From Varroa destructor (taxonomy: Eukaryota; Arthropoda; Arachnida; Mesostigmata; Varroidae): DNA of 64,000 bases. Positions 13,679-25,919 of this stretch are shown one piece after another. The notes under the pieces were generated by a model that was not told where the DNA came from, made no database searches, and worked only from the letters and a program-made list of their open reading frames with translations. The translations under genes and the position numbers were made by a program. Within the stretch, counting starts at the first letter, position 1. Each line of letters starts with the position of its first letter. Location: contig NW_019211455.1 of the NCBI RefSeq assembly GCF_002443255.2, forward strand, positions 56,982,671 through 57,046,670, in the 5' to 3' direction.

Positions 13679-14042
13679 AAATTCAGTGTCATCGGCAATT
13701 TGTTTTGGTCTCTCGGTTATCTCGGATTTCTTTGATTCATCCCCATAACATACAATTGTTTCGTTTACATAACGATCTAATTATGCGACCCAGTTGAGGT
13801 TCATTCGGGCATTCAGGCATTTTTCAGACCCAATATCTATTCACCCGGTCAAATGCCTTCAAGAAGGTATAGGATAGCGTGTTGCTTTGATGTTTGGGAA
13901 TACCCTTTATCAACTTCAATATAAATACCTTGTCACTTCTTCGCGTGTCTTCTCTAAATATAGTAATGTAGTATTGCTTTTTACGTTTCCTATTCCGTAA
14001 TCCGTATCTCTGTTTTGCTACAGATCTACACGAGAATACCAA
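13679..14042 (-). mobile_element. LINE reverse transcriptase fragment (fingers and palm)
   Basis: This is a piece of the reverse transcriptase of a non-LTR retrotransposon, read on the minus strand. RYGLR near 14000 sits where LINE enzymes have Q-H-G-F-R. The palm motif A reads LKAFDRVNR at about 13836-13862, with its Asp codon at 13848-13850. After one TGA (13824-13826) the same frame continues into IIRSLCKRNNC near 13755-13785, the usual segment after motif A. The second catalytic box reads ADDTEF at 13679-13696, but in another frame, so at least one indel lies between. The gap between the two boxes is about 55 codons, shorter than usual for LINEs, which suggests an internal deletion. No endonuclease, RNase H or poly(A) tail was found attached. 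The order of motifs on one strand makes chance unlikely. The clade (jockey, CR1 or similar) cannot be settled by eye. Confidence 0.72.
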
Positions 14043-14491
14043 AAAGATCTAGCTTTCGCACAGAACGGAAAGCCTTTCCTATTTGGGAGCCTGTAAAACT
14101 TAGTGGCAGTGGTCAGATCAGAATTTCCAGCTTTGCAAACCATATAGTAATGTTTCGTGTATTGTTTTTCGCAAGGCCTTTTTTTATTAAAATAAAGACA
14201 AGCAAATATTTATTTCTACCAAACAACTTAAACTAGTTTACAAAAAGAGGCTCTGTTGATAATAGGACATGATTAAACTTCCCCTATAACTTCATTTACT
14301 ATGGATTTTTCCTAGGACGGAACGTTTTTAGTCTTAGCAAACTGCAAACATGTCTCAATTTGTTTAGTCATTAAAAAGAATATGGGCAATTACCAGCAGT
14401 TCCCCCCATTTCAAAAATAATAGACGGCATTTTTCCTGAGCTGTGTAAGTTAATCTAGCTGTAGTTAGTCAAAGTAAAGCTTGTTATTTTA

Positions 14492-14944
14492 GTGTTGCGA
14501 TCGATATTTTTTTCAACAGTCAGGGGCAAAACCGATCATTTTTTATGTTTCGAAGGCTATACTCACGGTATATTGGTATCCACTATGTTCTATTTCTCAC
14601 TAGAGGGATATGTATTAATGATCTCAACTAGGACTAACAATTTAATTCAACTAATTATAGGCCTGCTAGCGTGGCTACCACTCGACGTCCAAATCAAACG
14701 TATGTTAAGTAATACTTGCTCAATTATTATTCTTCCTCCAAACCTTCTTTCATTTGCTTTTTCCTTTTACGTTGGCCCTCTTCCACACTTAATGCTTCTA
14801 TGCGGTTGTGAAGCCACATACGAGAATTTTACAATGGCGGCACGCATTTTCATTGCGCAAGCGCAAGCTCCCCTAAACAACGCAAGATACTGCCATCTGA
14901 AGGCGATTTATACATCATACGACAGTGTATCTTATCAACGGTGA
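14492..14944 (+). mobile_element. Possible LINE reverse transcriptase fragment (post-palm)
   Basis: A 150-codon open frame on the strand opposite to the RT fragment ending 450 bases upstream. Residues 40-80 (YVLMISTR, then LLAWLPLDVQIKRMLS) resemble the segment that follows the YADD box in LINEs, where a helix ending in a Trp is followed by a Lys-rich turn. The tail, with residues CHLKAIYTSYDSVSY near 134-148, resembles the thumb segment ending near the L-Y-x-S-x-x-x-S-x-L-x-Y pattern. The Asp pair itself is not present. The frame is one of the longest in the window. The match is by pattern only, and a chance frame is a real alternative. Confidence 0.3.
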
Positions 14945-17273
14945 TTGCGGCTTAAGCTGTGCTTTGATTTTCTCACTGTTCGATAGCGTCCTGCAACTTT
15001 CATTTTGCCTATGCCGTCGTTTGTATTCGCTCGTTCGCTGTCTTTTCGATAGCCTTGCGAAGGCCAAGTAACCTGCCTGATTTGGTTAGTTTAGAGGAAG
15101 ATATTTGACTTGCAACAGCTACGCTGGTGTGGTTTCCATCACTTTCTAGTATAGGCGTATCAAACGCTCAGGACATAACTAATGGCTTCTCGTATCAACC
15201 TAATGCACTACTGGCCCGACCTAGAGGCCTCTTCCAGCATAGCGGAAGTTTGAAAAAAGTAGGGAAATGGAAGGATTAAAAAACGCAAAGGCAAAAGGAG
15301 GATAAGATATTTATGAGTATACCGGTATTTTCATTAGAGAAATAGTCTAGCATCGCCGGCGCGTTCATCACGGTTGCACACCAATTTTCCAGTTGAGAGG
15401 GACCACATTTAACGTATGCGGTATGCTCAAATTATGAAGAACTTAAGCACTAGCGCCTTCACTATTGTCCGAAGCTCTAAAACATAATGCTCTTAGTCTG
15501 AAAATTTGATTAGGTCCTTTCAGCGTACGCAGATACGTTGCCCCCTCTCGTGGTCAGCATCTGTTACATCTCGTAATTAACAGAAGCGAGATGAATGTAC
15601 CTGCATTTCAGTCGTAAGAATAAATAGCCCGCAGATGTTTGCCATATCACGGATTCAGGACAGAAAATTGTAAACCGGCCGAGTGAAAATGGTCATGGTT
15701 ACTTCTGATCTTGTTTAATCAGTAGGGTCATTCGAGCAGTGTTCTCGATGGCAGGAGCAGTAATCATCACTTCGATGTGGGCTCAGTGAACTAGGATTGG
15801 CACAACTCTTAAATATATATATATATAAGACGAGGCACACGAGGCGTATACAAGTCATAGATACCAATTGGACTACACTCTGCTTGAGTAGCCCCAATCT
15901 GGGGTGAGTCACTGCGAAAAACGACATAATGTCAGAACTAGACCAGACATTTTGAAATAGATTGTTTAATACGATTGTATGGGTTTTTTTTTTTTCTAAT
16001 TCATACAGCTTATTATCCTTTCTGTTTGGCAAAGTGTGCATTTTTCTTGTATCGCACACATGTATAATCAATTTGTATAATCAAAGAGAATGAGCTATCC
16101 ACTAGTGTAGTCAGTCAAACATTTTTACTGCGAAACTTTTTCCTTTTTATCCCCTGACGACAAATCCTACCCAAAGCAGGAAACGATATCTAGATGAATC
16201 GAAAATTAATGTCTGACACCGTATGCGAAAAAATAATACCATCATGCGTATTGATGCAAGAGCGGACAATTATCCGGTGCCCGATCTTTATTCTGTGAAG
16301 GATTGACGATACTTTATTTATAACAAGAAAATCATAACATATCTTATGATACAATTTAAGTATTACAAATACTGGGTATATATATAAGTACAAATAAAAA
16401 AAAGGGCATTTTCTGTCGCCATTTAAAACGTTTTCATCTTGAGATTGCCCTATGACAATGTAATATCTTTACTTTACCACGTGGTTATTAGATGCAATAC
16501 TGATTTTTTTTTAGGGTTCAGAGCAGAAGTATGTACCAACTTCTTTTTTTTTTTTAAATAAGAATCAGTTCGAAGCTTTTGTTCTATTTAATGACCAACA
16601 ACCTGATAACTAAATTTTTGCTCCAACTAATTTATCGAAGTTCCCGCGGTACTTTTCAAATTCCTTTCGATGTCTAGGCATATTAGAATAGGAGACGCGA
16701 TCGATGGTCTCAGATGTCCATTGTACTACAAAGTTTCGATGTGTGACATTAGTGAAAACCTCTACTCGGATAAACTTTGTTTGTGTTTTGTTTACATTTT
16801 AAATGCTCTCCAGAGGCTTCTTTATGGGATATTTCAAAATTAAAAAGTGTAATCTTTCGTGTACATTCCCGCACCCTTTTTTTCCCGAAACATCTCCGGA
16901 AGTACCCACGGAGGACTTCTTTGGTTCACAAGAAAGCGGGTTTTGCTTGGCGAAAAACATTCTCTGTGCCCCTAAATTACGGTGCGAAAGAGACTAGCGA
17001 TACTGGCACAACAATGATTCTACTGCGGATGCTGGACTATAAAGTAGCCTATAATTTAAATTAGACTATAAATAAAAAAAAGCCAAGCCCTCCTACGCGA
17101 CGGTTGAGACCCATATACCCATAAAGACATAAGGAGGATCAATTGAATCTAAAGGTTAATTGAAAAAACTATTTCGGTAACTTGTACGGTTCTTACGATG
17201 AACTAAAGATATTTACTCGCTATAAATGTTTGTGCAAGGTCAGCTAATTTGACGAGTACGAGTGATAGTCTTA

Positions 17274-17293
17274 CGAAACGAAACGAAACGAAA
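17274..17293. repeat. (CGAAA)4 minisatellite
   Basis: Four perfect copies of the five-base unit CGAAA. Confidence 0.95.
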
Positions 17294-17558
17294 ATCCTTG
17301 TGTGTGCTTTTACCGCAGCTTCTTGATAGATCACAACATGGATAAGCACGTGCCTGCCGTAGTTATCAGTGTGCGCTGCAAGTGACAAAAGATAAAATGA
17401 CTATACCCGGTACTCGTTTGCATTCCCCGTTGAACGAGATTAAATGTCTATACTTTAACGGAGTTGCCTTTGAAGAAAGTAGAGCTTATGACTTTGTTTT
17501 ACAACTGAAATAGTTCAAGGCTTCCATATGAGTATGCCCACAAGAGCAATGGAGTTTT

Positions 17559-17560
<2 letters not shown>

Positions 17561-17593
<33 letters not shown>
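17561..17593. repeat. (TA)n microsatellite
   Basis: A perfect TA array of 33 bases. It generates the Ile-Tyr run of a 60-codon frame that is not a gene. Confidence 0.97.
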
Positions 17594-17596
<3 letters not shown>

Positions 17597-18937
17597 TCAA
17601 TTATATTTCTTCCGGCTCATAGCCGGCTGACAGACAGCATATGCATATGCCAAAGCTTGTTTTTGTCACCCATTAGAACATTTTTGTTATTGTTTATGAA
17701 GTTCAGTTGAATTTATTTTTTTTACGTTTGTAGAAGATGCACACAGAATTCGACCATCGACGTTTGCTGTGTTTCACTCCGTGCAGCCTTTTTTAGGCCG
17801 CACCTATTCCAAATAAATCACGTGAGAATACATACTTGGCTATACCGACACGCAGGTTGTGTATATATGCGCTTTTGGCACAATTCGGACCGATGACTTG
17901 GTTTTAGGTACCGTCCTTCCACAGTCTGCGTTGTCGTCACTCATAATACCCCAAAAAATAAATACTACACCAACATAGTCAACTCAAGTGCTACAACGTA
18001 AGTTTGGAAATAAAATTTGTCGTTTACTAATAAACAACTTGAGTTTCTGTCACGTATTTTGACGCGCGTGACGTGTTCACTATGAATTCGTTATAGCCAA
18101 ATTGTACTTGTAATGGCTTGTAGAAACAGATATTGTGGTTCGATGACTGCAGAATCTTGACAGGAGTGCGGAAGGCCTGCAAAAGGCCGATTGGCCTAAT
18201 TTGTTAGAGTATGAGAACTTATTTGCAGAAACCGCATAGTATGGAAACTACCATTTGCGATCGTTTAAGTCTCATAATGAGCTACATACATTCCACGTTG
18301 CAGATATTCAGTTGACTGACTCCACATACGAATGTAAATAGTCGTGCAATGCATAAGGCAGTCCAGCTCAAAAATACGCACTCCCCTATAAATGCCGGTA
18401 GCATCAGGTTTTATAGAAACAGCCGGTTTTTTAATATATCTTTCATCAATGAGGTCGATACTCGATGTTTGTGTGGAGTTTCTGCATCACTTTCTTATAA
18501 ACTCCATATCACAAATCAATCCGAGCACTACAGGAAGGTTCGTAACTTAATAAACACTGTCAGTTGATGTTGCTTTGACTATAGTGATACTAATCATTGG
18601 TTTGTACATCAGAGAACAAAAAAGACATCGTCACACTTTCTTACATTTGCCACATGTATTGTGGACGCGATAGATGAGAAGGCAATAGCTTCCCGTAAAA
18701 AATTGACGCTTAAGATGTTTGGAGACCTCACAGTTACCCCACGAACGTGGGAAATGGAACCTCTCTTCCCCTTTGTGTGAAAGTGCTGTTACGTAGTTAT
18801 GATACAGAAATCGTATTCCTTCAGTTACGTCGAGTTTTGTTAATGCCCTTAGTCATCCTATCAAAACTCGCCAATCTTCTCATGATCACTCTTATAGACT
18901 AACTGCTAGCTAATGATTACAATAACTACAATAGTAT

Positions 18938-19162
18938 ATGCATATCAAAGGGACATGGCTAGCCGATTCTCGAACAAATACTGTTTACGATTACCTTGCC
19001 TTGTATGATTGTCAAGCTTCGATGTTGAAGGGCTCCCGTAGCGTTGCGTGGTGCCAAACAGTCAAACTGACAGATCTTGAAAATTATGTAACATATGCAG
19101 GTTTTAAAAAAGGATTATCTCGTCACACACAATTTTTACGAGCTTTTGTCTCTATAAAATAG
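18938..19162 (+). mobile_element. Possible LINE reverse transcriptase fragment
   Basis: A 74-codon frame whose residues 53-72 (YAGFKKGLSRHTQFLRAF, at about 19094-19150) resemble the Q-A-G-F-R-K-G-R-S-T-x-x-Q-L box of LINE reverse transcriptases. Nothing else recognisable flanks it, and palm motif A is not visible downstream. It rests on one motif only, so confidence is low. Confidence 0.27.
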
Positions 19163-21553
19163 TCTACAGATTGATAAGATGACATTTGTATTACGCCTCA
19201 GTATTTGGCGATGAACCTACCTTAGCTACGACACATTCACTATGCTTTGAAAATCCGTGAATTTCGCAGACAAAATTACTGCATGACGCCTTAATTGACG
19301 CTTAAAGAATGTCTATTTTTTTTTTACCCTGATAGAGAATAAGAAGACATTGCAGACGCTAAGCGAGGTTAGCAGCTAATGCTGCTGCTCACCTATTCGT
19401 ACACAGTGACAGTGTGAAGTTTCGCTATCAGTGTTCGAAGGGTTTAGCCACCTAAATCATCAAGAGCTTCCGTCACCTTCGGGTGGCGCCCGTCGTTTTT
19501 AGTTAGTCCTTTCTTTTCAAGTTGGAGCAACCGTAGCGTTGGAAAACTTTTTCTTGCGGGAAATATCATCGAGCGGACGGCCGGATTGCGTTTATCCTCT
19601 CTGTACATTTATTCACGCATGCCCACCATATTAAAGTACAACAATGCTGTGAAACTCTTAGGGTATATTCTCATATGCCAAATACGATGTTGAGACAGGC
19701 GGGCGGGTGCCTCCAATTAATTAGCCAGGACTACCTACGTTCCCACGTGTCCTAAGCAGGTAGAACAATGTAGATTATAGCGACAATTAAGGTAACGGCT
19801 AAATGAACATGATTAGGCTATACCTGCAAGAAACATCAAAAGGTGACCAGTAGCGAGCATCTTTACGAATCAACTATTCTAACCAGCACATTTTGCCCTT
19901 TACGTTCTGCATTTCATTTCGGTCAATCCGACATACCGCTCGTTCCAGTCATCGTTAGAGTTAAAGAGAACTAAAAATAGCCAGTAGGGGCTTGCGTTCA
20001 GTAGGCCTCCTTATCTATTGAGATAAGTATGCGATTATCTGTTAGCTATCCAGCTTTTCAGATACGTAAATGATGCTTCTCTTGATACACTGCGCATCTC
20101 GGTTTATAGTAAATTCTAGTAAATATTGCCGAAAGTTGTACACGTCTCAATTTACTCCTTTTTTGATTTTTCAGCCAAATGATACGTATGTTCAAGTGAA
20201 AATGCCCTTCTAAACTTCTACAGCCGCACTACATTCATTAGAGCTTATATTTTCCATTTAACTTTTATCTCATTCGTAACTTCCTTCTGCTACTCCTGAA
20301 GAGTTTCAATTAACCGAGGACATCTCCGTTCTTCATTACTAGCGTATTGTAGCCGCTCCTTGTTTTCTAAGCCTGAAGGCCCTACATCCCAAAAATTATA
20401 ACCGCACGTACCTTCTCAGAAGCACAATGGTGCATATTCAATGACCTCGAACGTGGGTATCGCATAATCCCACTCTAATGTCTACCGAAAGCATCTCTTC
20501 CACGTTTAGAAGCAGAAGTATGCTTAGAAACAACCCCATTCAAATATGGACGGCTAACAGCAAAAACACCGAACCGCAAATAAAAAACGGGCCAAGCGCA
20601 AAATGCACGAATTGATGATGTATTTGTGCGAACGCACAGTTTATCTGTGCCTAGGCCACCGATGTTATAAAGGATGAGTCAGGTCACCTATAGAGTAATG
20701 AATTTAGGTGACGATTGACGTAGCATGAGGTTTTAAGTATATGTGTGTGTATATTTCTTAAAAAAAAAATTAAATCATAAGGTAAAGCACTTTGCAATAA
20801 AAACAAAAGTTGTCCACAGTTCAAATCGAGTTCGACGTATACATAATAGATAAAGCAGGTTAGAGCCATCCTGTCGTTCGCGTAGACCTTAACGATAGTT
20901 ATGTGCAGCTTATGGACGTTGCTGAAGTCATATCGGTATGTCACGGAAAACAAATAGTCTTTTGGATCTATCTTTCCTCATAATGAATTATCTCTACTAG
21001 CAGTTAGGATGCGGGTAAGTGTAGAATAAAATAGAAACATGTACAATATTTTATTTCTATATAATTATTTCCATAATACTTTTTTCGCACAACTTTCGAC
21101 ACAACCGATAGGTTTATCTAATAGTGCAAATATGAAATCGCGTAGCCTCGGTTTGCTCAGATCTTGCGCATATATTTCATTTGTACGTTATATCCATAAC
21201 GCTTTTTAATGTTTTGCACGTCTGAAAGGTTTTAATATTATAGGGGGCTGCATTAACATCTTCTTGACCGCATCTGCCTACGCAGAAATTTATTTGCATT
21301 AATTACGACTTAGTATAGATTAGATGTACTTTCCATCGGGCGTTTTTTAGGCCAATAAGAAGTTCACGCTAGCAAGGTTTTCAAGGAACGACAACTTGAA
21401 GGAGCGCGTCAATGGGCAAGTCCATCGTCGGAAGCGTCGAGTGAAAACCAAGACGTCGACTCGTCAACTAGTCCTTGTTTTTATCTTGGTTATTTCGGCT
21501 ATAGAAAATAGATATCGAGATACGCTAGCGGCATCCTCGTTGAACACACAGGA
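19163..21553. other. No gene recognised
   Basis: Featureless. The - strand frame at 20684-20953 contains VYANDRMALTC, a faint echo of a YADD box, too weak to annotate. Confidence 0.55.
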
Positions 21554-21844
21554 ATGCACAAGGTGATAGCCAATGAGAAACTTGATGTTCTAGCAAAATC
21601 GGCAGCATTGTCCGCTCTAACAATGTTCCTCTTGCCTGTTATGAAGGTTAATTTGGCGTTTCTTATCCAGCTGTGGCATCCTTACGGCGATTATCTTTAC
21701 CAGAAGAGGGCGCGCCTAACTGGGCAAAGGGGCACATGGCAGAATAGAATATTTATGAGCAGACAGATCTTCTCTTTTGCTAGCGCCTTTGCTCGTGTTG
21801 CTCGGCATGTTATAATGGCGGAGCACGATTGGCTGGATTCTTAG
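21554..21844 (+). mobile_element. Probable LINE RNase H domain fragment
   Basis: RNase H removes the RNA strand during retrotransposition in several LINE clades. Residues 8-17 of this 96-codon frame read NEKLDVLAKS (codons at about 21572-21604). They fit the conserved G-N-E-x-A-D-x-L-A-K-x-A motif at the end of the domain, including the Asn-Glu, the catalytic-region Asp and the Leu-Ala-Lys. The expected next element, a Pro-rich turn followed by a helix leading to Trp, can be seen as LLPVMKVNLAFLIQLWHPY. Gly of the motif is lost, and the preceding H-x-G-I appears displaced. The frame stops at TAG 21842-21844, and an open frame in the same phase continues after it. Confidence 0.5.
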
Positions 21845-22342
21845 CGCTGCATGTGTTCGTCGGGTCCCAGCTCGTCCTCGGCGGAAAGAGCGGAAGAGAA
21901 ACAAAGACAAGGCTACAGAAAGTGGCTGCCTATCGGCAAATGCAAAAACGCAGGATGTAAGAAAAGAACACAGGGGATAACGAACATTTTTTCCCGCCCA
22001 GTTTGTCGTCATCTTCAGATGTGTTCACTAGCTAAGCTTCTATCCACCCCAGCTCCCCGTCTTGCGCCTACCACAAGCTCAGGTAAAACGAGCTCTAAAT
22101 CTGTAGTCTTTTTAGTGCTACTATATTGCAGAGTCAACACATTTCTCGTATTTGAGAAATGGAGTGCAAGAGAGTACTATCCATGCCCATGCCAATGTGC
22201 CTGCTATTATATATCGCGAGTCATAAACTTCAAAAAGCTTCTTGGCGTACGGAAGGTGAGCTCTCATAAAAAATGCTTGACCTCTACGAATACGTTAGCC
22301 AATAATGAATACTACGTTGGGCTTTGGCATCGTAGCTAGAGT
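21845..22342 (+). other. Unassigned 162-codon open frame in phase with the RNase H fragment
   Basis: This frame begins two codons after the TAG that ends the RNase H-like frame and keeps the same phase, so 21554-22339 is open with a single stop, which is unusual here. The product is Cys- and Lys-rich, with several CxxC-like pairs (KCKNAGCKK, CPCQCAC), but I recognise no domain. A good 5' splice-site match (GGAAG then GTGAGC) lies at about 22251-22261. It could be a LINE tail, an exon or chance. Confidence 0.15.
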
Positions 22343-24552
22343 TTCTCATTTGCTGCAGTAGGTCCTGTTTATGATTTGTGTTTATGTTTATGATTGATCA
22401 TTTCGCTGCCAATCTTGTCAAAATAATTTTAACAACCATAAGTTTTTTGCGTTCCGATTTTTACGGGGCCAGTACGTAACTCTTATCTATTTATTTCTAC
22501 ATCTATTATATCTAAATTTCGTGTGTCCTTCCTCTGTAAGTCAGAGAGTCTTCTGCCGGTAAAAGATAAGAATCCCGGTCGCAGAGAGCTATATCGATAT
22601 CCAATGCGAGTCACGTTTGCAAATGTATATTTGTGGAAGATAACCGTTGGGCTTGAAATTTTCGTAAGTTAATTAGAGTAGACACGTAGAAATTGTAGTC
22701 TCAGCAAGTTACAGGTGAGGGCTAGATTACTAGTTAGTCATGCGTCTATCAAAACCTATAAATATATTCTGAATATCGGAGCGAGGCATCTTTTAATTGG
22801 TGCTACCTGATAAAATATGGGATTTTGTTTTTAGAATTTGGTTTCTTGGGTTAATTTCGCTGTACCATTTTATAGTAGGAACGAACAAGGCACAATTTCA
22901 AAAGTATGTTATCTGAGCACCTAGGACCACATGTAGTGATAATAAATTTTAAACAACGATAAGAAACGTACTTATTAACAACTAGTATTAAAAGCAATTA
23001 ATAAAGTTGAAATACAGAAGAATTGTAGATATATCCATTCTATCCTTCGGGGTTTTATAGTATACCAGTCAACAATAAACGGTAAATGGAAGCATTTTTT
23101 AAAGCTTCGTTTTTTGAAGAAGATTCTTGTGGAGAAAACCTTTTCCAAATATAATCAAGCCTCCAATACTAGTGTAAAATTACTGCTCTGTTTTTATTTG
23201 TTTGACTAAATTAGGAATTAGTTTGTAGTGTAAAGCGGATAACTTTTGTTCATTAATCGATTCATTCAAGTTATTATCAAGTATGACAAAAAGAACAATC
23301 TGTCTACCATGGAGAATTGTCGGTGTTCTTAGGTACTACAATGATGGCCGTCCCCCATTATTTTGCTTGTATCGTTGCATTTTTAACGGATGAAGGTCGC
23401 CGGCATGTGCCGGCTATTTTGCTTATTTAACACGGGGATCAATGTGACCTTGAAGGATTTTTCTGTGCAGTCCGGTTCGCAATACCACGCCGAGTTGTAT
23501 TATTCTTAGCAACCCTTTACCAGTTTCAGTATGTATTTAGGACCGGCCTGTAGGCCCGGTAGGAAGAAAGTAATGCAGAGCCAAAAGAACCGGTGCGAAT
23601 ACCTAGAGTATAAGTCTAGTAAACGAAGTAATTAAAAGTTCCTCTGTTACCGGCAGCAGAAGCAGAATCGAGCACCGATCAAGCGCGAACAAAGGAAGAG
23701 ATACTTACTTTAAATGATTCGCCTGCCCGAACATCGACTTGGCCACGAAACCACGAAAAAAGGTTTATTTCACGCTTTCCACTTTTCTCCTCCCTATCGC
23801 AGTACTATCCACTTAAGGTTCTTCTTGCAGCGGCAATTTGATGCCAATGAAGTCGAGGCGACAGCGGACGCGACTATCCACCATCATCGGATGTGGCTTT
23901 TTGGCTCTGCGTCTGTCTGTGTGTCTTTCTCTGTATGTACCTGAAACTCCCTATTGGTTCCCGTCAGCTATCCTCGAGCAGGTTAGTAAGCCATCAGTGG
24001 TTGCCTCGTTGGTGATAACTCATCAGAGAGTGACAGTGTCCTCGTTTCTACCCATAATTCGGTCCTGACCAAGTCGTCGTCCTATACTGTGCCTGAACTG
24101 GCGTGGTTCAGCTGGCCGACCGCCCAGTTTGCTGCGCGATCCTTGCCCAGCCATTTCATCATTAATATATATCCTATCGTAGTACGCTTTCTTCCCGCCA
24201 AGGGGTGTCGACAAACGCGCTTCCCAAGCCGTCTGGATCCTGGCATACCCTGCGCCGCTTTTCCTCTTTCTCTCTGTCGAAGGGAACCATCCGGTTTGTG
24301 CAACTCCCCTATGCAGCGTAGTGTGTTTCTAGGCCAGTATTTCTGGAACAGTGTGAGCTGTAGAGGGACTAAGAAAGATGCGGCGACGATGTGAGAACCT
24401 GTATTGGGACGGTCGGTTGTTAGGTAAGCTGTGAACGACTTGGAAATTAATGATGTCGTCATTTATTAAACAACATCATGCCTCTCTATATTAAGATCCT
24501 TCGTAGTTTTCCATGCCCTCATGCCCTTCATAACACCCTCATGGCAACCCCC
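22343..24552. other. No gene recognised; richer-GC patch at about 23.6-24.5 kb
   Basis: From about 23640 to 24480 base composition shifts toward G+C and overlapping frames of 76-126 codons open on both strands. None matches a known family. It adjoins the - strand RT fragment at 24.6 kb and may be more of the same element. Confidence 0.45.
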
Positions 24553-24966
24553 TCATTCACGTCTCCCCACTTCTACGGCCAAACTCTTCTTCGCACCCCT
24601 CTTCACTGAGTTATCTAAAAGAATTTCGTAGAGTATCCCATCATGACCCGCAAGCTGTCCGACGTACCAGATAATACTGAGCAGCACAAGCGACGAAGCC
24701 ACCCGGTTCTGTAACGGGGTAAGACTCTTCGATTGCCTTTGCAATTTCATCGCCCAGTAATCGCATCTACCGTATCTAAACCCATCTTTTCGCACTTTAA
24801 AGCAGTCAAAAATATTGCCACCATGAACCGTATAACTAGCCTCACTTCTTTCCGTAATAAGAGGAAAAGAAAATATAGATCTTGAAACGACATAGCAATG
24901 AACGTGACCACACAAAAAGGTGCCAAAAATAATATAATACCTGGCGGCATATATCATTGAGGACAT
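24553..24966 (-). mobile_element. Probable LINE reverse transcriptase start (A-P-G-P-D-G-I box)
   Basis: A 137-codon minus-strand frame. Residues 106-117 (AGHDGILYEILL, at about 24616-24651) fit the A-P-G-P-D-G-I-x-Y-E-x-L-K box that opens the reverse transcriptase of jockey, CR1 and related LINEs. The Lys-Lys-Ser-Leu-Ala-Val that follows fits the next helix. Downstream on the same strand SLPNNRP (at about 24410-24430) could be a relic of the N-Y-R-P-I-S-L block. The region is richer in G+C than its surroundings. No endonuclease motif is visible in the preceding residues. Confidence 0.4.
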
Positions 24967-25452
24967 TCGTTTCGCTTAAGATGCTTTTGCGCAATATACT
25001 TTCTTTAGACCCATCATTATTAGACATCGATACCGTGTATTTCAGCCTGAAGTCCATTCAATTCAATCAACAAAAGCCGGGGTACATTTTGCTGGACGGT
25101 TAATTGTCGATACCCAGCGAAGGTGTTCTGTATTATTCCCATACCAGAGTAACTCAGGGAAATGTTATTTTTGGTAGCGTCCAATTCCTACGATTGTCTT
25201 TGTCTAGTCAATCTCATGTATTGTCGGCCGTTTATTCCATTAGTAAATGTAATTAAGACTCATTGGCTTTACTCAGCTCTACATTTCAGTAAAAAAAAAC
25301 CTAATTAGTCATTCCTAAACACTTGGAAGAAGTAGAAAGTAACTTCTTACCCTCGGAACACAAAATACCAGCCAGTAGCTTTGTTTTCAAAGCAGGCGAG
25401 GTAATCATAAATAAGTGCGCGTTAATCACTCAAAACTTGCCTTCTATTCATT

Positions 25453-25734
25453 ATGTTCGTCGCCAAGAACGTTATCGGTACATGCACCATATATCGTGTA
25501 CCGTGCGACAAACTCGCTGGAGGACCAGGAAATTTCATAGCAAAGTCTATGAGCAGCAGTGCGGGGCAAATTCTCGTGATGTGGCGGGAAGGGTTGCAGA
25601 TTAAAATACATACCATGGTAAAGTATGCAGCGATTGCCGTTCGAGTTCGCACTATTTTTACTTTTAATCTGGCCAACCTGCTGGTGTTTAAGCGGAACAT
25701 GGCAAGGTTTGTTGTTTTTACAATATTGGGTTAG
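25453..25734 (+). mobile_element. Possible LINE reverse transcriptase start
   Basis: A 93-codon frame. Residues 20-40 (KLAGGPGNFIAKSMSSSAG, from about 25510) resemble the K-A-P-G-P-D-x-I-P-x-x-L-L-K box, and residues 56-66 (VKYAAIAVRVR) resemble the W-K-x-A-x-V-x-P-I segment that follows it at about the right distance. Asp of the first box is replaced by Gly-Asn. It is on the opposite strand to the fragment at 24.6 kb, so the two are not one element. Confidence 0.32.
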
Positions 25735-25874
25735 CTTTTATTTATTATTATTACTTTGGTCTAGCGATTATTGTAGTGAGGATTGTCAGAGTTAATTATA
25801 TAAGAAGTTGATATTTTCCTGTTGTTCAATTCCCCAATCTATCAGCTACTAGGTTTTTCACGCAAGCATCCTCA

Positions 25875-25919
25875 CTTAGGTATGATGCAACGCTTGATCA
25901 TCGTTGCATCATACCTAAG
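25875..25919. repeat. Perfect 18-bp inverted repeat, 9-base loop
   Basis: Left arm 25875-25892 (CTTAGGTATGATGCAACG) is the exact reverse complement of 25902-25919. The nine bases between include the palindrome TGATCA. No mismatch interrupts the arms and the pairing stops abruptly at both outer ends. An arm this long is not expected by chance in a window of this size. It could be a foldback or MITE remnant, or a recent templated inversion. Confidence 0.95.

Larger units (their letters stand above)
14945..18937. other. No gene recognised
   Basis: Microsatellites only. Frames at 15715-16071 (-) and 16777-17064 (+) show no family motif. Confidence 0.6.

Noticed and set aside
20684..20953. - strand VYANDRMALTC, possible eroded YADD box
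   Set aside because: A single eroded motif with no supporting neighbour.
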